From GCA-002282575 sp964519885 (GTDB lineage: Bacteria > Pseudomonadota > Gammaproteobacteria > Thiomicrospirales > Thiomicrospiraceae), in the NCBI GenBank assembly GCA_964519885.1, contig CAZFLX010000012.1, positions 6,656 to 70,655 on the forward strand: a DNA stretch of 64,000 nucleotides, given 5' to 3'. The position numbers were made by a program, and so were the translations under genes. Shown in pieces: positions 35,380 through 45,819 of the stretch (the first letter of the stretch is position 1; each line of letters opens with the position of its first letter). The notes below the pieces were generated by a model. It was given only the letters and a program-made list of their open reading frames with translations, was not told the origin of the DNA and searched no databases.

Positions 35380-36936
35380 ATGTATCAACAGTTTTTTGGT
35401 TTCAATTCGTTGCCGTTCAAAATCACGCCAGATGAGCGTGTGTTTTTTGCTGGCGCTCATCGCCAGGAAATGTTGGATGCTCTGTTGTATGGTATTGAAC
35501 GAGGTGAGGGCATCATTACCGTTATTGGCGAAGTGGGTATTGGTAAAACCACGCTTGCCCGTGTTTTGTCCAATCGTTTTTCTCAATGTTTTTCCATTAT
35601 CAGTATTTTTACTCCCAATGTTTCCGCGTTAGATATGCTGCGCTTAATTGCACAAGAAGCGGGTTTGCATCCGTCTGCAGAAGCGGGAAAAGTTGAGTTA
35701 ATGCAAGCCATTCGTAGCTACTGTTTGCACTTGCATCAACAAGGTAAACGTTTTTTATTATTGATTGATGAAGCGCAAACCATGTTTGCTGAAACCATTG
35801 AAGAATTGCGTTTGTTGTCCAATATGCAAGTCGATGATGTGAAGTTGGTACAAGTCTTGTTGTTTGGTCAACCCGAATTGGATCGCATGCTCAATTCACC
35901 CGAACTGCGCCAAGTTAAAGATCGCGTGGTGTTTCAAATCCACATTCAACCCTTTAGTCGCGATGAGTTAGCGGAATATCTAAGCTTTCGTTTACAGCAA
36001 GCAGGTTATCAAGGGCAGTATTTTTTTAGTGATGAGGTGGTTGATGCCATTTTCCGCAAAAGCCAAGGCTATGCGCGTGCCGTCAATCGATTGGCCGACC
36101 AAGCACTGATGGCAGCCTTTGCTGAGCAAACCCATCAGCTAACAGTGGATCATGTCGAATCTTCCAATCAGGAAGCGACCACACCTTTAGCACCAGAGGT
36201 GCCTGCGTCAACTCAATCAATTCAGGGTTGGCAGCGCATAAAAACCCTTAAGTTCATGCCTTTTGGCTTGATGGGTTTAATGCTGTTACTGCTTGGATTG
36301 GTGGTGGTGTTTTATACCACCATGGACGTACAAAATGATTCTGACAAGAGTGCACAATCGTCATCCACAACCGCCGGCAGTGCAGCACAAGCCTTATCGC
36401 AACAAGTGCCAACACAACAAGATCAACCTTCTGTCGAAATGGCTGAAAAGGAAAAGGTTGAGGCTAATCCGATGCCTGTTGCTGACTCGGTTGCACAGGA
36501 GGAAAAAAGTGATCGTCCCGGCACACCATCCTTAACTGATACTGATAGGCAATGGATGGCATCTGGCAGGTCAGATGCACAATGGCGCGAGATTCATCAA
36601 CGGCAGCTGGTATGGTTTAATCAGTTAGCAAGTGAGGATAAGGTTACGATTCAACTCATGTCGAGTCCTTGGCGATTGCGTGAGTCCTTTGTGGTGGAAT
36701 CGTCACGTATCATTGAACGTCTTCCGAAAGCACCGGCTTTCTATTATGATTATTCCGCTGCAGTGGACCGTCCACGCATTGCGGTGATTTATGGTGTTTA
36801 CGATTCTAAGGAGCTGGCTAAGCAAGCATTAAGAATCTTGAACGAGGGAAATAAAGGATACCGCCCTGAAATGGTCAGCTTTAAACAAGTTGTCGAGTCG
36901 ATGAAAAAGTCGTTAGTCTTGGTAGAACAACCATGA
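35380..36936 (+). CDS. mshM: MshM/ExeA-like AAA+ ATPase of the MSHA-type pilus
   Basis: A 518-residue protein. Residues 1-270 are an ExeA/GspA-type AAA+ ATPase: YQQFFGFNSLPFKITPD start, Walker A GEVGIGKT at 50-57, Walker B LLLIDEAQ near 130. A single membrane segment follows at about 287-307. A Gln/Ser-rich linker leads to a periplasmic part of ~120 residues that could bind peptidoglycan or the secretin. Its stop overlaps mshL, so it opens the operon. Confidence 0.82.
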   Translation: MYQQFFGFNSLPFKITPDERVFFAGAHRQEMLDALLYGIERGEGIITVIGEVGIGKTTLARVLSNRFSQCFSIISIFTPNVSALDMLRLIAQEAGLHPSAEAGKVELMQAIRSYCLHLHQQGKRFLLLIDEAQTMFAETIEELRLLSNMQVDDVKLVQVLLFGQPELDRMLNSPELRQVKDRVVFQIHIQPFSRDELAEYLSFRLQQAGYQGQYFFSDEVVDAIFRKSQGYARAVNRLADQALMAAFAEQTHQLTVDHVESSNQEATTPLAPEVPASTQSIQGWQRIKTLKFMPFGLMGLMLLLLGLVVVFYTTMDVQNDSDKSAQSSSTTAGSAAQALSQQVPTQQDQPSVEMAEKEKVEANPMPVADSVAQEEKSDRPGTPSLTDTDRQWMASGRSDAQWREIHQRQLVWFNQLASEDKVTIQLMSSPWRLRESFVVESSRIIERLPKAPAFYYDYSAAVDRPRIAVIYGVYDSKELAKQALRILNEGNKGYRPEMVSFKQVVESMKKSLVLVEQP

Positions 36937-38777
36937 ATGGTTTTAAAATCAGTGGACTAATCTGTGTGTCGATGCTTTTGTTAGGTGGCTGCGGGTCGCC
37001 AGACATGAAACCGATCGACAATCCTTCGAAAGAACATCTGCGTGTTTCGCCCGTGACTCAGAGTGCAGAAGCCGTGCCCATTCCGGCGCTAAAAACCAAT
37101 GCGCCTTATTTACCCAAGCCGAATCTAGCGGCGGTTGAAACCTTATACAGTTTATCGGTGATTCAGGCTCCTATTCGTGATGTGTTGTTTAAATTAGCGC
37201 GTGATGCACGTTTAGAGCTTAACATTATGGACGATGTCTATGGTCAGGTAACGCTGAATTTAATTGATCAGCCCTTGCCCGTCATCATTGAGCGACTGAA
37301 TGAAAATGCCAATATTCGCGCAACCTTGAATGGTAAATCGCTCACTGTTCAGGCAGATACACCCTATTGGGTAAATTATCCGATTGACTATGTGAATCTA
37401 GATAGATTCAGTTCTTCTTCTATTCTGTTGGCGAATGCGGTAGGAGCCGGAAATCAAACCACCGCTGCGGTCACTTTAGGCACACCTAGTAATCAACCCC
37501 AACCCGCTACGTCTTTACAAGCCGGTTCTAATGTTGCCATTTTGAACCGAACGAAGAACGAGGTGTGGAAAACTTTGGGTGATGGCGTGATGCGCATTTT
37601 GCGCTCACATTATCCCGAGTTAGGACAGCCTGTTTTAGAAGGTCAAACACCGCCAGCGAAGGCCGCTAATGCCGCTGCAGGCGCGACAGCATCAGCAACA
37701 GCAGCAGCAACAGCAGCAGGTGAATTGCCTGTTCCCAGTGTGCTTCCCCTCCCAGAACAGCCTTTGAATAATCTTACCACACCAGCCACTACATACCCAG
37801 TGGGAGAATCGGTTTCCAACTATGTTTCTTTAGCTCGTGAAGCGGGTTTTATTGCCGTTTATACCACCCGTAAATCTCATGCTGAAGTGAAGAAATACAT
37901 TGATAGCCTCATGAATGGTTCACGCAAACAGGTGATGATTGAGGCGACGATTGTTGAAGTGGCCCTGAATGATGAAAACCAAGCAGGAGTGAATTGGAGT
38001 TTTTTGTCGGGTGATGGAACCTTCTCAATGAATCAAAATTACTCATCTAGTGGAGACATTGCTCAAAGAGCTGGTTTAACTACACTAACGGGATCATCCA
38101 TCAATAAGGATTGGTCACTCGGTTCAGCTGTAAGTTTACTCCAGCGTTTTGGTAGCTCTCAAGTCTTATCAAGCCCCAAGATTGTGGGGGTAAATAACCA
38201 GCCAACACTATTAAAAGTAGTCAAAAATTTGGTTTATTTCACCACAACTGTTACTCCCGGCACCACCACCAATGGCGTTAGCACTCCAGCTGTTTTTTCA
38301 ACAACGCCGAATACCGTCCCTGTTGGATTGGTCATGAGCGTGTTGCCTTCAATTGACCAACATGATCAAATTACCTTAGTGGTACGTCCCACTATTTCAA
38401 ATTTAGTTCGTTATGTGGAAGACCCTAATCCCGAGTTTAAGAAAACAACGCTCACGACCCCAGTGGTGAGTTTAGTACCTGAAATACAAGAGCGAGAAAT
38501 GGAGTCGGTGCTGAAACTAAATGATGGTCAGGTGGCTATTTTGGGTGGGCTGATTCAAGATGAGGGAATTGGTGAGGATACCGGTGTGCCAGGACTGGTG
38601 ACTCAGCCAACTTTAGGTTATTTGTTTGGACAAAAAAATACGCAGAAACGTAAAACAGAGCTGGTTATTTTCCTTCGTCCCACCTTGGTGAAACATCCCG
38701 ATATTGAAAATGGCGACTTTTCCCCTTATCGTGATTTCTTGCAAAGAAACACCTCACCTCAAGCCTTGCAGCAGTAA
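36933..38777 (+). CDS. mshL: MshL-type outer membrane secretin (lipoprotein)
   Basis: A 614-residue secretin. A lipoprotein signal peptide with lipobox LLGGC ends near residue 20. An STN/N0-like domain covers ~75-140, an Ala/Thr-rich spacer ~240-275, then the secretin domain ~320-600. The latter includes RKQVMIEATIVEVALND, SSPKIVGVNNQ and the C-terminal GGLIQDE ... LVIFLRPTLV signature. It forms the outer membrane pore for pilus exit. The 4-nt overlap with mshM indicates coupling. Confidence 0.9.
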   Translation: MNGFKISGLICVSMLLLGGCGSPDMKPIDNPSKEHLRVSPVTQSAEAVPIPALKTNAPYLPKPNLAAVETLYSLSVIQAPIRDVLFKLARDARLELNIMDDVYGQVTLNLIDQPLPVIIERLNENANIRATLNGKSLTVQADTPYWVNYPIDYVNLDRFSSSSILLANAVGAGNQTTAAVTLGTPSNQPQPATSLQAGSNVAILNRTKNEVWKTLGDGVMRILRSHYPELGQPVLEGQTPPAKAANAAAGATASATAAATAAGELPVPSVLPLPEQPLNNLTTPATTYPVGESVSNYVSLAREAGFIAVYTTRKSHAEVKKYIDSLMNGSRKQVMIEATIVEVALNDENQAGVNWSFLSGDGTFSMNQNYSSSGDIAQRAGLTTLTGSSINKDWSLGSAVSLLQRFGSSQVLSSPKIVGVNNQPTLLKVVKNLVYFTTTVTPGTTTNGVSTPAVFSTTPNTVPVGLVMSVLPSIDQHDQITLVVRPTISNLVRYVEDPNPEFKKTTLTTPVVSLVPEIQEREMESVLKLNDGQVAILGGLIQDEGIGEDTGVPGLVTQPTLGYLFGQKNTQKRKTELVIFLRPTLVKHPDIENGDFSPYRDFLQRNTSPQALQQ

Positions 38778-38791
38778 TGTTGGAGTGAATG

Positions 38792-40666
38792 GTGAGTATC
38801 CTACTGGAAGCCCTAAAGCAAAAAAATACGCGATCGATCGAGACAAATTCACCTGCTCAGCGAAACGAGCCGATGAGCAACGCAAGGGGTGTGGAATCGG
38901 CACTTTCGTTACAAGATAAGTTACCAAATGCTGTCGCGGCTGATAGTCCTGAACCGATGGAAGCTTTGCTCAGTCAGTTAGACATAGCGCCACCTCCAGG
39001 TTTAGATTGGCAGCTAAATGCAAAGCCATCACCAACCTTATCACCTCTGGTTGATAAGCCTGAAACAGTGGTTGCTGAACCCACCTTCGTGGCAGAAAAA
39101 CCCCAGCCCTGCTTACCGCCCTTAACTTTGGATCTGATTTTACCGACTCCAGCACCGACTAACAGCGTGACTGGAATTGTGGATGACGGGGCACAAGCGA
39201 CTGAAGTCTTCGAAGACAAATTAAGCTTGTCAGCCAATGTTAAGCAAACTGAGAAACCGCAGGTTGACGATGCGTTTTCAGTTAGCCATCAACCGCAGCA
39301 GCCAGATACAGTGGACATAACCCTTAATGAAGCGCGAAGGTCGTCATTCACATCTATGGCTGCCGAGTTGCCCAATGAACCTGTGGTTGATGTCACCAAG
39401 ATTGAGCAACAGCCTGTTCCTGCCACCTCATCCGTTGACTTATCCGAAACGACTCCTTCTGCTGGGTTAGCCGCTGAGTCGATTTTGTCCTCTATTAGTT
39501 CGGTTCAGGTAGAAAAATCGCCTCAAGCCGCACAGCGATTTTTGGCGTTTGCGCGACGCATGAAGCCCAATTTAGGACAAAAATCCGATGCAACCCAAGC
39601 TGCTGTTGAAACTGTGTCTCCCGTTTTATTGCAAGCCAGATCGCCACAAGCGCAGAAATCTTTGTTGGTAGCCGGTGGCGTAGTGCTTGCCCTTGGGGGA
39701 TTGGCTTATGCGACGCTAACGATTTGGGAAAGTCAACAACAAGAACACTTGCAGCAGTTATCTCGCTACAAAAATCAAAGTCTCACTGATTTGCCTGAAA
39801 AGCCCGTGGTTAACCCTGCAACGAACCAGCCAGCGGAACCGCTTCCTCTGAACACTCCAGCCTTGGTCAGTACTCAAGAAGCCTTGCCTAATCCGGCGCC
39901 AATTGCCGGAACAGAGCAAGCTGATTCCGTGGTGAGTGTTGCAAAAGTAACAGCGTCGAGTAAACCGGTCACGCAACTCAAGGTTGAAACAACGGACTTT
40001 GCCAAACCGCTTGATACCACGCGAAAACAGCCCAAACAAGCTGCGTTAGGCAGCGAAGTGCATTTGTCACAATCTCAACCTACTGCAGAAATCTTGTTGA
40101 TGGCTTATCAGGCTTATGAGCGAGGCGATTGGCAAGCTTCGGAACAGCTTTACCGACAGGTGCTGGAAAAACAACCCAAGCAACGTGATGCTTTGCTGGG
40201 TATGTTAGCGATTTATCAAGTGACTCAGGCTGATCCCAATAGGGTGCGTGAATTGGCAGAAGCTCTGCTAACACTTTATCCGAAGGACTTGGATGTTAAA
40301 CTGGCCACTCAAGGTATTTTGGGATCGCCATCGTCTTTGTCAGTAACGCAATTATCCTCCACCACACAACAGCAGGGTGCAACGGGAGCCGAGGCGAATT
40401 TTCGTATGGGGTTGGCTTTGGCTCAACAACAAAGATGGTCAGAAGCGCAATCGGCTTTTTTTGAAGCGGTTAACGCTAAGGCCGATCAGCCCGAATATCG
40501 ACTGAATTTAGCGGTGAGTTATGATCATCTGGGTAAACATCGTTTGGCGCTGGAACATTATCAAACAGCGCTCATTTTAGGTAAAAACAGGTTGACTGAC
40601 GACGATAAACAGATGATTCAACAACGTTTAGACTTTCTACTTCCTTTATTTACATCAGAGCCTTAA
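38792..40666 (+). CDS. mshN: MshN-like TPR protein with one membrane segment
   Basis: A ~624-residue protein. GGAG at 38782-38785 favours GTG at 38792 over ATG at 38789; the product then starts with SILLEALKQK, close to the cytoplasmic tail motif of GspB/MshN-type proteins. A Pro/Val-rich stretch of ~270 residues precedes a single membrane helix at about 288-310. The periplasmic C-terminus (430-620) contains TPR repeats (AYERGDWQASEQLYRQVLEKQP and a second set near 560). It sits between secretin and assembly ATPase, as in MSHA loci. Confidence 0.75.
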   Translation: MSILLEALKQKNTRSIETNSPAQRNEPMSNARGVESALSLQDKLPNAVAADSPEPMEALLSQLDIAPPPGLDWQLNAKPSPTLSPLVDKPETVVAEPTFVAEKPQPCLPPLTLDLILPTPAPTNSVTGIVDDGAQATEVFEDKLSLSANVKQTEKPQVDDAFSVSHQPQQPDTVDITLNEARRSSFTSMAAELPNEPVVDVTKIEQQPVPATSSVDLSETTPSAGLAAESILSSISSVQVEKSPQAAQRFLAFARRMKPNLGQKSDATQAAVETVSPVLLQARSPQAQKSLLVAGGVVLALGGLAYATLTIWESQQQEHLQQLSRYKNQSLTDLPEKPVVNPATNQPAEPLPLNTPALVSTQEALPNPAPIAGTEQADSVVSVAKVTASSKPVTQLKVETTDFAKPLDTTRKQPKQAALGSEVHLSQSQPTAEILLMAYQAYERGDWQASEQLYRQVLEKQPKQRDALLGMLAIYQVTQADPNRVRELAEALLTLYPKDLDVKLATQGILGSPSSLSVTQLSSTTQQQGATGAEANFRMGLALAQQQRWSEAQSAFFEAVNAKADQPEYRLNLAVSYDHLGKHRLALEHYQTALILGKNRLTDDDKQMIQQRLDFLLPLFTSEP

Positions 40667-40669
40667 GCG

Positions 40670-42382
40670 ATGAGTGAAGAACAAGTTAAAGCCCAACCAC
40701 CGATGCGTTTTGGTGAATTACTGATTCATCAAGGCTTAATTAGCGAAGATGAGTTAAAAATTGCCCTGGTAGAACAGCGCAAGTCTGGACGAAAGTTAGG
40801 CGAAATTCTGGAATACATGGGGTTTCTCTCTCAAGATTCCTTGCGAGATACTGTTGGTCAATCGGTTGGTTTTCATACCATTAGTTTGGTGGGGATTTTG
40901 CCCGATCCTCAGGCGCTTAGTTTTATTCAAGAGCCCTTTGCACGCGCTAACAAGGTTATGCCTGTGGTTTATGATGCGGAATCACAGTTATTAAAAGTCG
41001 CCCTGACCAATCCAGAAGACATTATCACCATTGATCGATTGCGTCGACATATTCAACACAGGGAGGTGCGTCTCGAGTTCTTTGTCGCTTCTGAAAAAGA
41101 GATTTTAGAGGTCATTGATCATTATTATGGTTATGAACTGTCGATTGATGGCATTTTGAAAGAGCTTGAAACCGGTGAAATCAATGTGATGGCGCTGACG
41201 CAGTCTGATGAATACTCGCATCCCGTGGTACGTTTAGCCAATAGCTTGCTGACCGATGCAGTGAAGCAAAATGCTTCCGATATTCACTTTGAGCCAGAAG
41301 AGTTTTTTATTCGTTTGCGCTATCGTATCGATGGTGTGTTAAAACAAATTCGTTTATTGCACCGCAGTTTTTGGCCAGCCTTGCTGGTCAGGTTAAAGAT
41401 TATTGCTGAAATGAATATTTCAGAAACCCGTTTACCACAAGATGGTCGTATTAATCTAACGGTTGCCGGTCGTCGTATCGATTTTAGGGCATCCGCTCAG
41501 CCGACCTTGCATGGTGAAAATATTGTGTTGCGTATTTTGGATCGTGAAAAGGGCATTGTACCGCTGAAGCAGTTGGGTCTTCAGCCCGATGTGCTGCAAG
41601 AAATTCAGTATATGATGGCTAAACCGATTGGTATATTTTTGGTAACAGGCCCAACCGGTTCAGGTAAAACCACCACACTCTATTCTATTTTGAATCAATT
41701 GAATGAAGTGGGCATCAACATCATGACCTTGGAAGATCCGGTTGAATATCCGATGGCGATGATTCGGCAAACCAATATTAATGATGACATAGGCTTGACC
41801 TTTTCCACAGGTATTCGATCTTTAATGCGCCAAGACCCCGATGTGATTTTAGTTGGTGAGATTCGCGATGAAGATACTGCCACCATGGCCATTCGTGCCG
41901 CTATGACCGGTCACCAAGTTTATGCCACGCTTCATGCTAACTCGGTGTTTGGTGCCATTCCGCGATTGTTGGATATTGGGGTAGAAAAATCGATTTTATC
42001 GGGCAACATTATTGGTATTTTGGCTCAGCGCTTGGTCAGAAAGCTCTGTACGCATTGCAAAACACCTTATGACGCCAGTGATTTTGAGAAGCAATTAATG
42101 GGGCATGATGTCAATCAACCCTTATCGTTACACAAAGCATCGGGCTGTCAACGTTGTGCCAATACTGGCTACAAGGGACGAGTTTCGGTAGTAGAAGTGT
42201 TGCGCTTTGACAGAGAGCTAGATGAAATGGTGTTGCAAGGTATATCCGGCAAACCCTTTGTGGAACGTGCTTATGTTAAAGGTTTTCAGTCGATGGCCAG
42301 CATGGGCTTTCGCTTGGTGTTTGATGGTACCACCAGTTTGGAAGAGCTGGCGCGTGTGATCGATTTAACAGAGTTTGTGTAG
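40670..42382 (+). CDS. mshE: MshE/GspE-type assembly ATPase
   Basis: A 570-residue hexameric ATPase. The N-terminal T2SSE_N/MshEN domain (residues ~10-150) can bind c-di-GMP in MshE relatives. The core has Walker A GPTGSGKTT (~325), the Asp box, Walker B DPDVILVGEIRDE, and a tetracysteine module (CTHC ... CQRC) near 463-500. It powers pilus or pseudopilus extension. An N-terminal MshEN-type sequence would couple the system to c-di-GMP, but the exact binding motif needs alignment. Confidence 0.92.
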   Translation: MSEEQVKAQPPMRFGELLIHQGLISEDELKIALVEQRKSGRKLGEILEYMGFLSQDSLRDTVGQSVGFHTISLVGILPDPQALSFIQEPFARANKVMPVVYDAESQLLKVALTNPEDIITIDRLRRHIQHREVRLEFFVASEKEILEVIDHYYGYELSIDGILKELETGEINVMALTQSDEYSHPVVRLANSLLTDAVKQNASDIHFEPEEFFIRLRYRIDGVLKQIRLLHRSFWPALLVRLKIIAEMNISETRLPQDGRINLTVAGRRIDFRASAQPTLHGENIVLRILDREKGIVPLKQLGLQPDVLQEIQYMMAKPIGIFLVTGPTGSGKTTTLYSILNQLNEVGINIMTLEDPVEYPMAMIRQTNINDDIGLTFSTGIRSLMRQDPDVILVGEIRDEDTATMAIRAAMTGHQVYATLHANSVFGAIPRLLDIGVEKSILSGNIIGILAQRLVRKLCTHCKTPYDASDFEKQLMGHDVNQPLSLHKASGCQRCANTGYKGRVSVVEVLRFDRELDEMVLQGISGKPFVERAYVKGFQSMASMGFRLVFDGTTSLEELARVIDLTEFV

Positions 42383-42387
42383 GCCTT

Positions 42388-43590
42388 ATGCAAAAGTATT
42401 TGTATGTAGGTATTAATGCGGCAGAAGAGCGGGTTAAGGGACACCTAATCGCCATGAACTTGCCTGATGCCGAGCGACAAGTTGCTCAAATGGGCATCGA
42501 ATTATTGTCGTTAAAAGCGCAACAAGACACTTTTGCTTTCTTGCAACGCAAACGTGTTAGCAATAAAGACATTATTACCATGACCTTCCAAATTGAGCAG
42601 CTGTTGCGCTCTGGTGTGCCTTTGTTGGATATTTTGAATGACATGCAAGCCTCATTTCCACGTGGTTATTTTCGTGACCTATTAGCCGGCTTGTATGACG
42701 CCATGTTAAACGGCGCCACCTTTGCTGAAGCTTTATCGCGTTATCCCGATGATTTTGATGAGGTTTATATCAGCCTGGTGGCCATTGGCGAAAAAACAGG
42801 TCAATTAGAAATGATCTTGCACGATTTGGGCATGAACATGCGTTGGCAAGATGAGCTGGAATCCAAAGCGAAAAAAATTATGATCTATCCAGCGATTGTG
42901 TTTTCCGTTGTCATTATGGTCATCACCTTTTTAATGCTGTTTTTAGTTCCCGAACTGGTTAAATTTATTCAGGGTATGGGGCAAGAGTTAGGCATGCTCA
43001 CCTTATCGCTGATTGCTGTGTCGAATTATTTTGTCGATTATTGGCACATCACAGCACTGATGTTAGTGGCTATATTCGTGGGAATTAAGTTGTTGCTCTA
43101 TCGTTCAGCAGCCTTTCGTTTGCGTGTGCATCGTTGGGTACTTGGTATGCCGTTGATTGGCTCCATCCTATTCAAATTAAAGATAGCCCGTATGACCAGC
43201 ACCATGGCGATTATGTATGCAGCAGGTGTTTCTTTACAGCAGATTATTCACATGGCGGGTAAGGTTGTCGGTAATGACTATTTGTATGCGCGTTTAACCG
43301 AAGTGGAAAGTCATATTATGGACGGTCATAGTATTGTGAATAGTTTTAGTGCTGTAAATATTTTTCCGCCACTTATTTTGAAGTTGATTAAGGTGGGTGA
43401 AACGACCGGACGCATGGATGAGTCCTTGCGTAATATTAGCTACTTCTACGATCGTGAAGCCAAAGAACTGATTGATAAAGTAGAACCCGCCATTGAACCC
43501 ATCATAACGTTGATTTTAGCGGTATTGGTCGGTTGGGTGATGATGGCCACGCTAGGACCCGTTTATGACATTATCGGCAGTATTCGTTAA
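42388..43590 (+). CDS. mshG: MshG/GspF-type inner membrane platform protein
   Basis: A 400-residue polytopic protein with two GspF repeats: residues ~65-190 (FQIEQLLRSGVPLLDIL) and ~265-390 (ARMTSTMAIMYAAGVSLQQI). Membrane segments lie near 170-190, 205-225 and 370-390. It is the platform on which pilins are pushed up by MshE. The stop shares one base with the start of the next gene (TAATG). Confidence 0.9.
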   Translation: MQKYLYVGINAAEERVKGHLIAMNLPDAERQVAQMGIELLSLKAQQDTFAFLQRKRVSNKDIITMTFQIEQLLRSGVPLLDILNDMQASFPRGYFRDLLAGLYDAMLNGATFAEALSRYPDDFDEVYISLVAIGEKTGQLEMILHDLGMNMRWQDELESKAKKIMIYPAIVFSVVIMVITFLMLFLVPELVKFIQGMGQELGMLTLSLIAVSNYFVDYWHITALMLVAIFVGIKLLLYRSAAFRLRVHRWVLGMPLIGSILFKLKIARMTSTMAIMYAAGVSLQQIIHMAGKVVGNDYLYARLTEVESHIMDGHSIVNSFSAVNIFPPLILKLIKVGETTGRMDESLRNISYFYDREAKELIDKVEPAIEPIITLILAVLVGWVMMATLGPVYDIIGSIR

Positions 43591-45173
43591 TGACTGAGTT
43601 TATCCTGGTGTTAACACAAGATGTGATTATGTGTGCGCATCTTAAACAACATTTATTAATTTCTATGGACGAAGTGCCGCACAGTCAAACAGCGTTACTG
43701 CATTGGTTAAACCGGTATCAAGTAAAGCGTGTTAAGGTTATTCTAGATTTACAAGAAGAAGAACTCTACGTTGACCGTCACCCGAATTTATTTCCGTGGG
43801 AAATGAAAGCCTATGCAGAAAGACAAGTGCACAAGCGTTTTCCTGCTACCGATTTTTCACGTTTTTTATATACTCAATCTCCTAAATTGCCATGGCAAAC
43901 GGTTTCTGGCGACATCTGGTTAAGTGGCTTTAATGAAGACGACATCATTCAAAAACTCATTAATTGGTTAGAAGATGCAGAAGTGATGGTGGAATCTTTT
44001 CATTCCAGCATGTCGTTACTCAAAGCTTTGTTAATGAAAACTTGGTTTAACCAACGTAGTTTGCAGCAGCAGTTTAATCAACAAACTCAAGTATTATTGG
44101 TTCGCGTTGCAGCCCAAGACTTTCGTCAATTGCTCATTGTTAAAGGACATATTAGGACCAATCGTCAAATTCATATCGATGCGAAAGAGCCAGACGAACA
44201 AATGCGGCTACTCATTCAAGAAGTGAATTTATTGGATAAGTTTGCTAAAACGCAAAAAATGCTCGATCCCCAGTCTACTTTAGCCATTTTCTTTCTTGGT
44301 CAAGATAGAGAAGACAGTCTTCAGGCCAGTACAGCCTTTCAAAATAGCGTTTTTGCCAAAACCAGTCCTGTCAAACACTTTACCGACCTGCAATCGATGA
44401 TTGCCGATTTAACTTTGGATCAACTCTATCAGCGGTTACTGGTCAGAACCCTTTCAAGCTTTGGTTTAAAGTCCGATTATCAACCTCATTTGGTCAAGCA
44501 AGTGCAGGCGATACGGCAAGCCAGCTTAGCGGTATGGGTGCTGTGGTTCATAGGCGTGGTGTTTTTGTTGGGTTATGTCATGACGTTTATGACACAACAG
44601 CACGAAAGAGAGCAAGCTAATCTGCGCTTAAGTCAGGTTTCTCAAGCGCAACAATCTTACATTACACGATACATGACCTATAACGACATTCCGATTTTAA
44701 GCGAGTTCAGTTTAAGTGACATTAAAGGCGCAATGGATGCGCAAGATGCCATTAAGCAGATGCAACAGCAACAGACGATTGAAGCGATGTTGGTGCCTAT
44801 ATCACAGGTACTAAGTCGTCACCCGAGTGTAACATTATTCGATGTGGTGATAGAAGCGGATAGTGTGCAAGCTACTAATGCGCCGAAAAACACAACTAAG
44901 GCTACTCAGGATGGACGTTTCAAACGGGTGTTACTGTCATTAGTGATTGAAGTGACACCTTCTTCGTCTTTAGCGGAAAAAATAGAGCAGGTAAATCGCT
45001 TGATTGCTGATTTTGCTCAAGTGGCACCTAAGCGTTTTATTGCGGCCAATGTGACCAAAGTGCCTTTTAGTGTCGATTCATCGCAAGCATTAAAATTTAG
45101 CTTAGAAGAGAGCGCCAAAAAAGAACAACTCTACATTCCATTTGAAGTAACCCTACAGGTCGGATATGAATAA
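43590..45173 (+). CDS. PilM/PilN-like bitopic assembly protein (MshI position)
   Basis: A 527-residue protein. The cytoplasmic part (~1-300) resembles the actin-fold PilM/GspL cytoplasmic domain in length and secondary-structure pattern. A single membrane helix lies at ~310-333 (LAVWVLWFIGVVFLLGYVM), followed by a coiled coil and a ~170-residue periplasmic PilN/GspL-like domain. It would join MshE to the periplasmic alignment proteins. No gene symbol is given because primary sequence is divergent from Vibrio MshI. Confidence 0.6.
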   Translation: MTEFILVLTQDVIMCAHLKQHLLISMDEVPHSQTALLHWLNRYQVKRVKVILDLQEEELYVDRHPNLFPWEMKAYAERQVHKRFPATDFSRFLYTQSPKLPWQTVSGDIWLSGFNEDDIIQKLINWLEDAEVMVESFHSSMSLLKALLMKTWFNQRSLQQQFNQQTQVLLVRVAAQDFRQLLIVKGHIRTNRQIHIDAKEPDEQMRLLIQEVNLLDKFAKTQKMLDPQSTLAIFFLGQDREDSLQASTAFQNSVFAKTSPVKHFTDLQSMIADLTLDQLYQRLLVRTLSSFGLKSDYQPHLVKQVQAIRQASLAVWVLWFIGVVFLLGYVMTFMTQQHEREQANLRLSQVSQAQQSYITRYMTYNDIPILSEFSLSDIKGAMDAQDAIKQMQQQQTIEAMLVPISQVLSRHPSVTLFDVVIEADSVQATNAPKNTTKATQDGRFKRVLLSLVIEVTPSSSLAEKIEQVNRLIADFAQVAPKRFIAANVTKVPFSVDSSQALKFSLEESAKKEQLYIPFEVTLQVGYE

Positions 45174-45819
45174 GCTTGGCTATTTATACCGTCCTTTAAC
45201 GCTTCCGGCGGCTTTTTTGATTGCCACAGCACTCATCACTTATGTCATATATGAATGGGTTGAAGAGAACAATCAGCAACAACTGCAACAACATCAGCAG
45301 TTGTTGAAACAAGCCGACTTGCTCTACAACCAAGTTAACCAGCTGCAACAAAAAGTCGGCTTAGTGAATAGTTACTATGCTCGTTTTCAACAGGCCTACC
45401 AAGCAGGTCAGTTGGCGGATCAATCTCGTATTACCTGGATTGATCAACTGATGCTGCTGGTTAAACAGCACGATATACGCCGTGTGAGTTTGAATTTTAC
45501 CGCACGCACGCCTTTAGCGGCGAATGAATTCAGTGTGTTAACTCCCATGCATAAACTGTTTAAACAGGAAACTTTGGACTTTGAAGGGGAGTTTCAGCAC
45601 GAGGGCGATTGGTTGGCTTTTATGCAGGATATGAAAGCGCAGGTTAACCCCAATACGCTGATTAAAAACTGCCAACTTTCTAATCTTTCAGTGAGTGAAT
45701 CCAATTTGGCAACACCCTCAGAGCTTCACTTTCATTGGGATAGGGGCAATATTTTGGTCAAATGCCAATTACTGCTACTGGTGTACGATTTACCTAAAAA
45801 TAATGGCGGCAAGCCGTGA
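45166..45819 (+). CDS. PilO-like alignment protein (MshJ position)
   Basis: A 217-residue protein with one N-terminal membrane helix (residues ~13-31), a Gln-rich coiled coil (~35-70) and a small periplasmic domain, the architecture of PilO/GspM/MshJ. It overlaps the preceding gene by 8 nt. Family assignment is by architecture and position. Confidence 0.6.
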   Translation: MNKLGYLYRPLTLPAAFLIATALITYVIYEWVEENNQQQLQQHQQLLKQADLLYNQVNQLQQKVGLVNSYYARFQQAYQAGQLADQSRITWIDQLMLLVKQHDIRRVSLNFTARTPLAANEFSVLTPMHKLFKQETLDFEGEFQHEGDWLAFMQDMKAQVNPNTLIKNCQLSNLSVSESNLATPSELHFHWDRGNILVKCQLLLLVYDLPKNNGGKP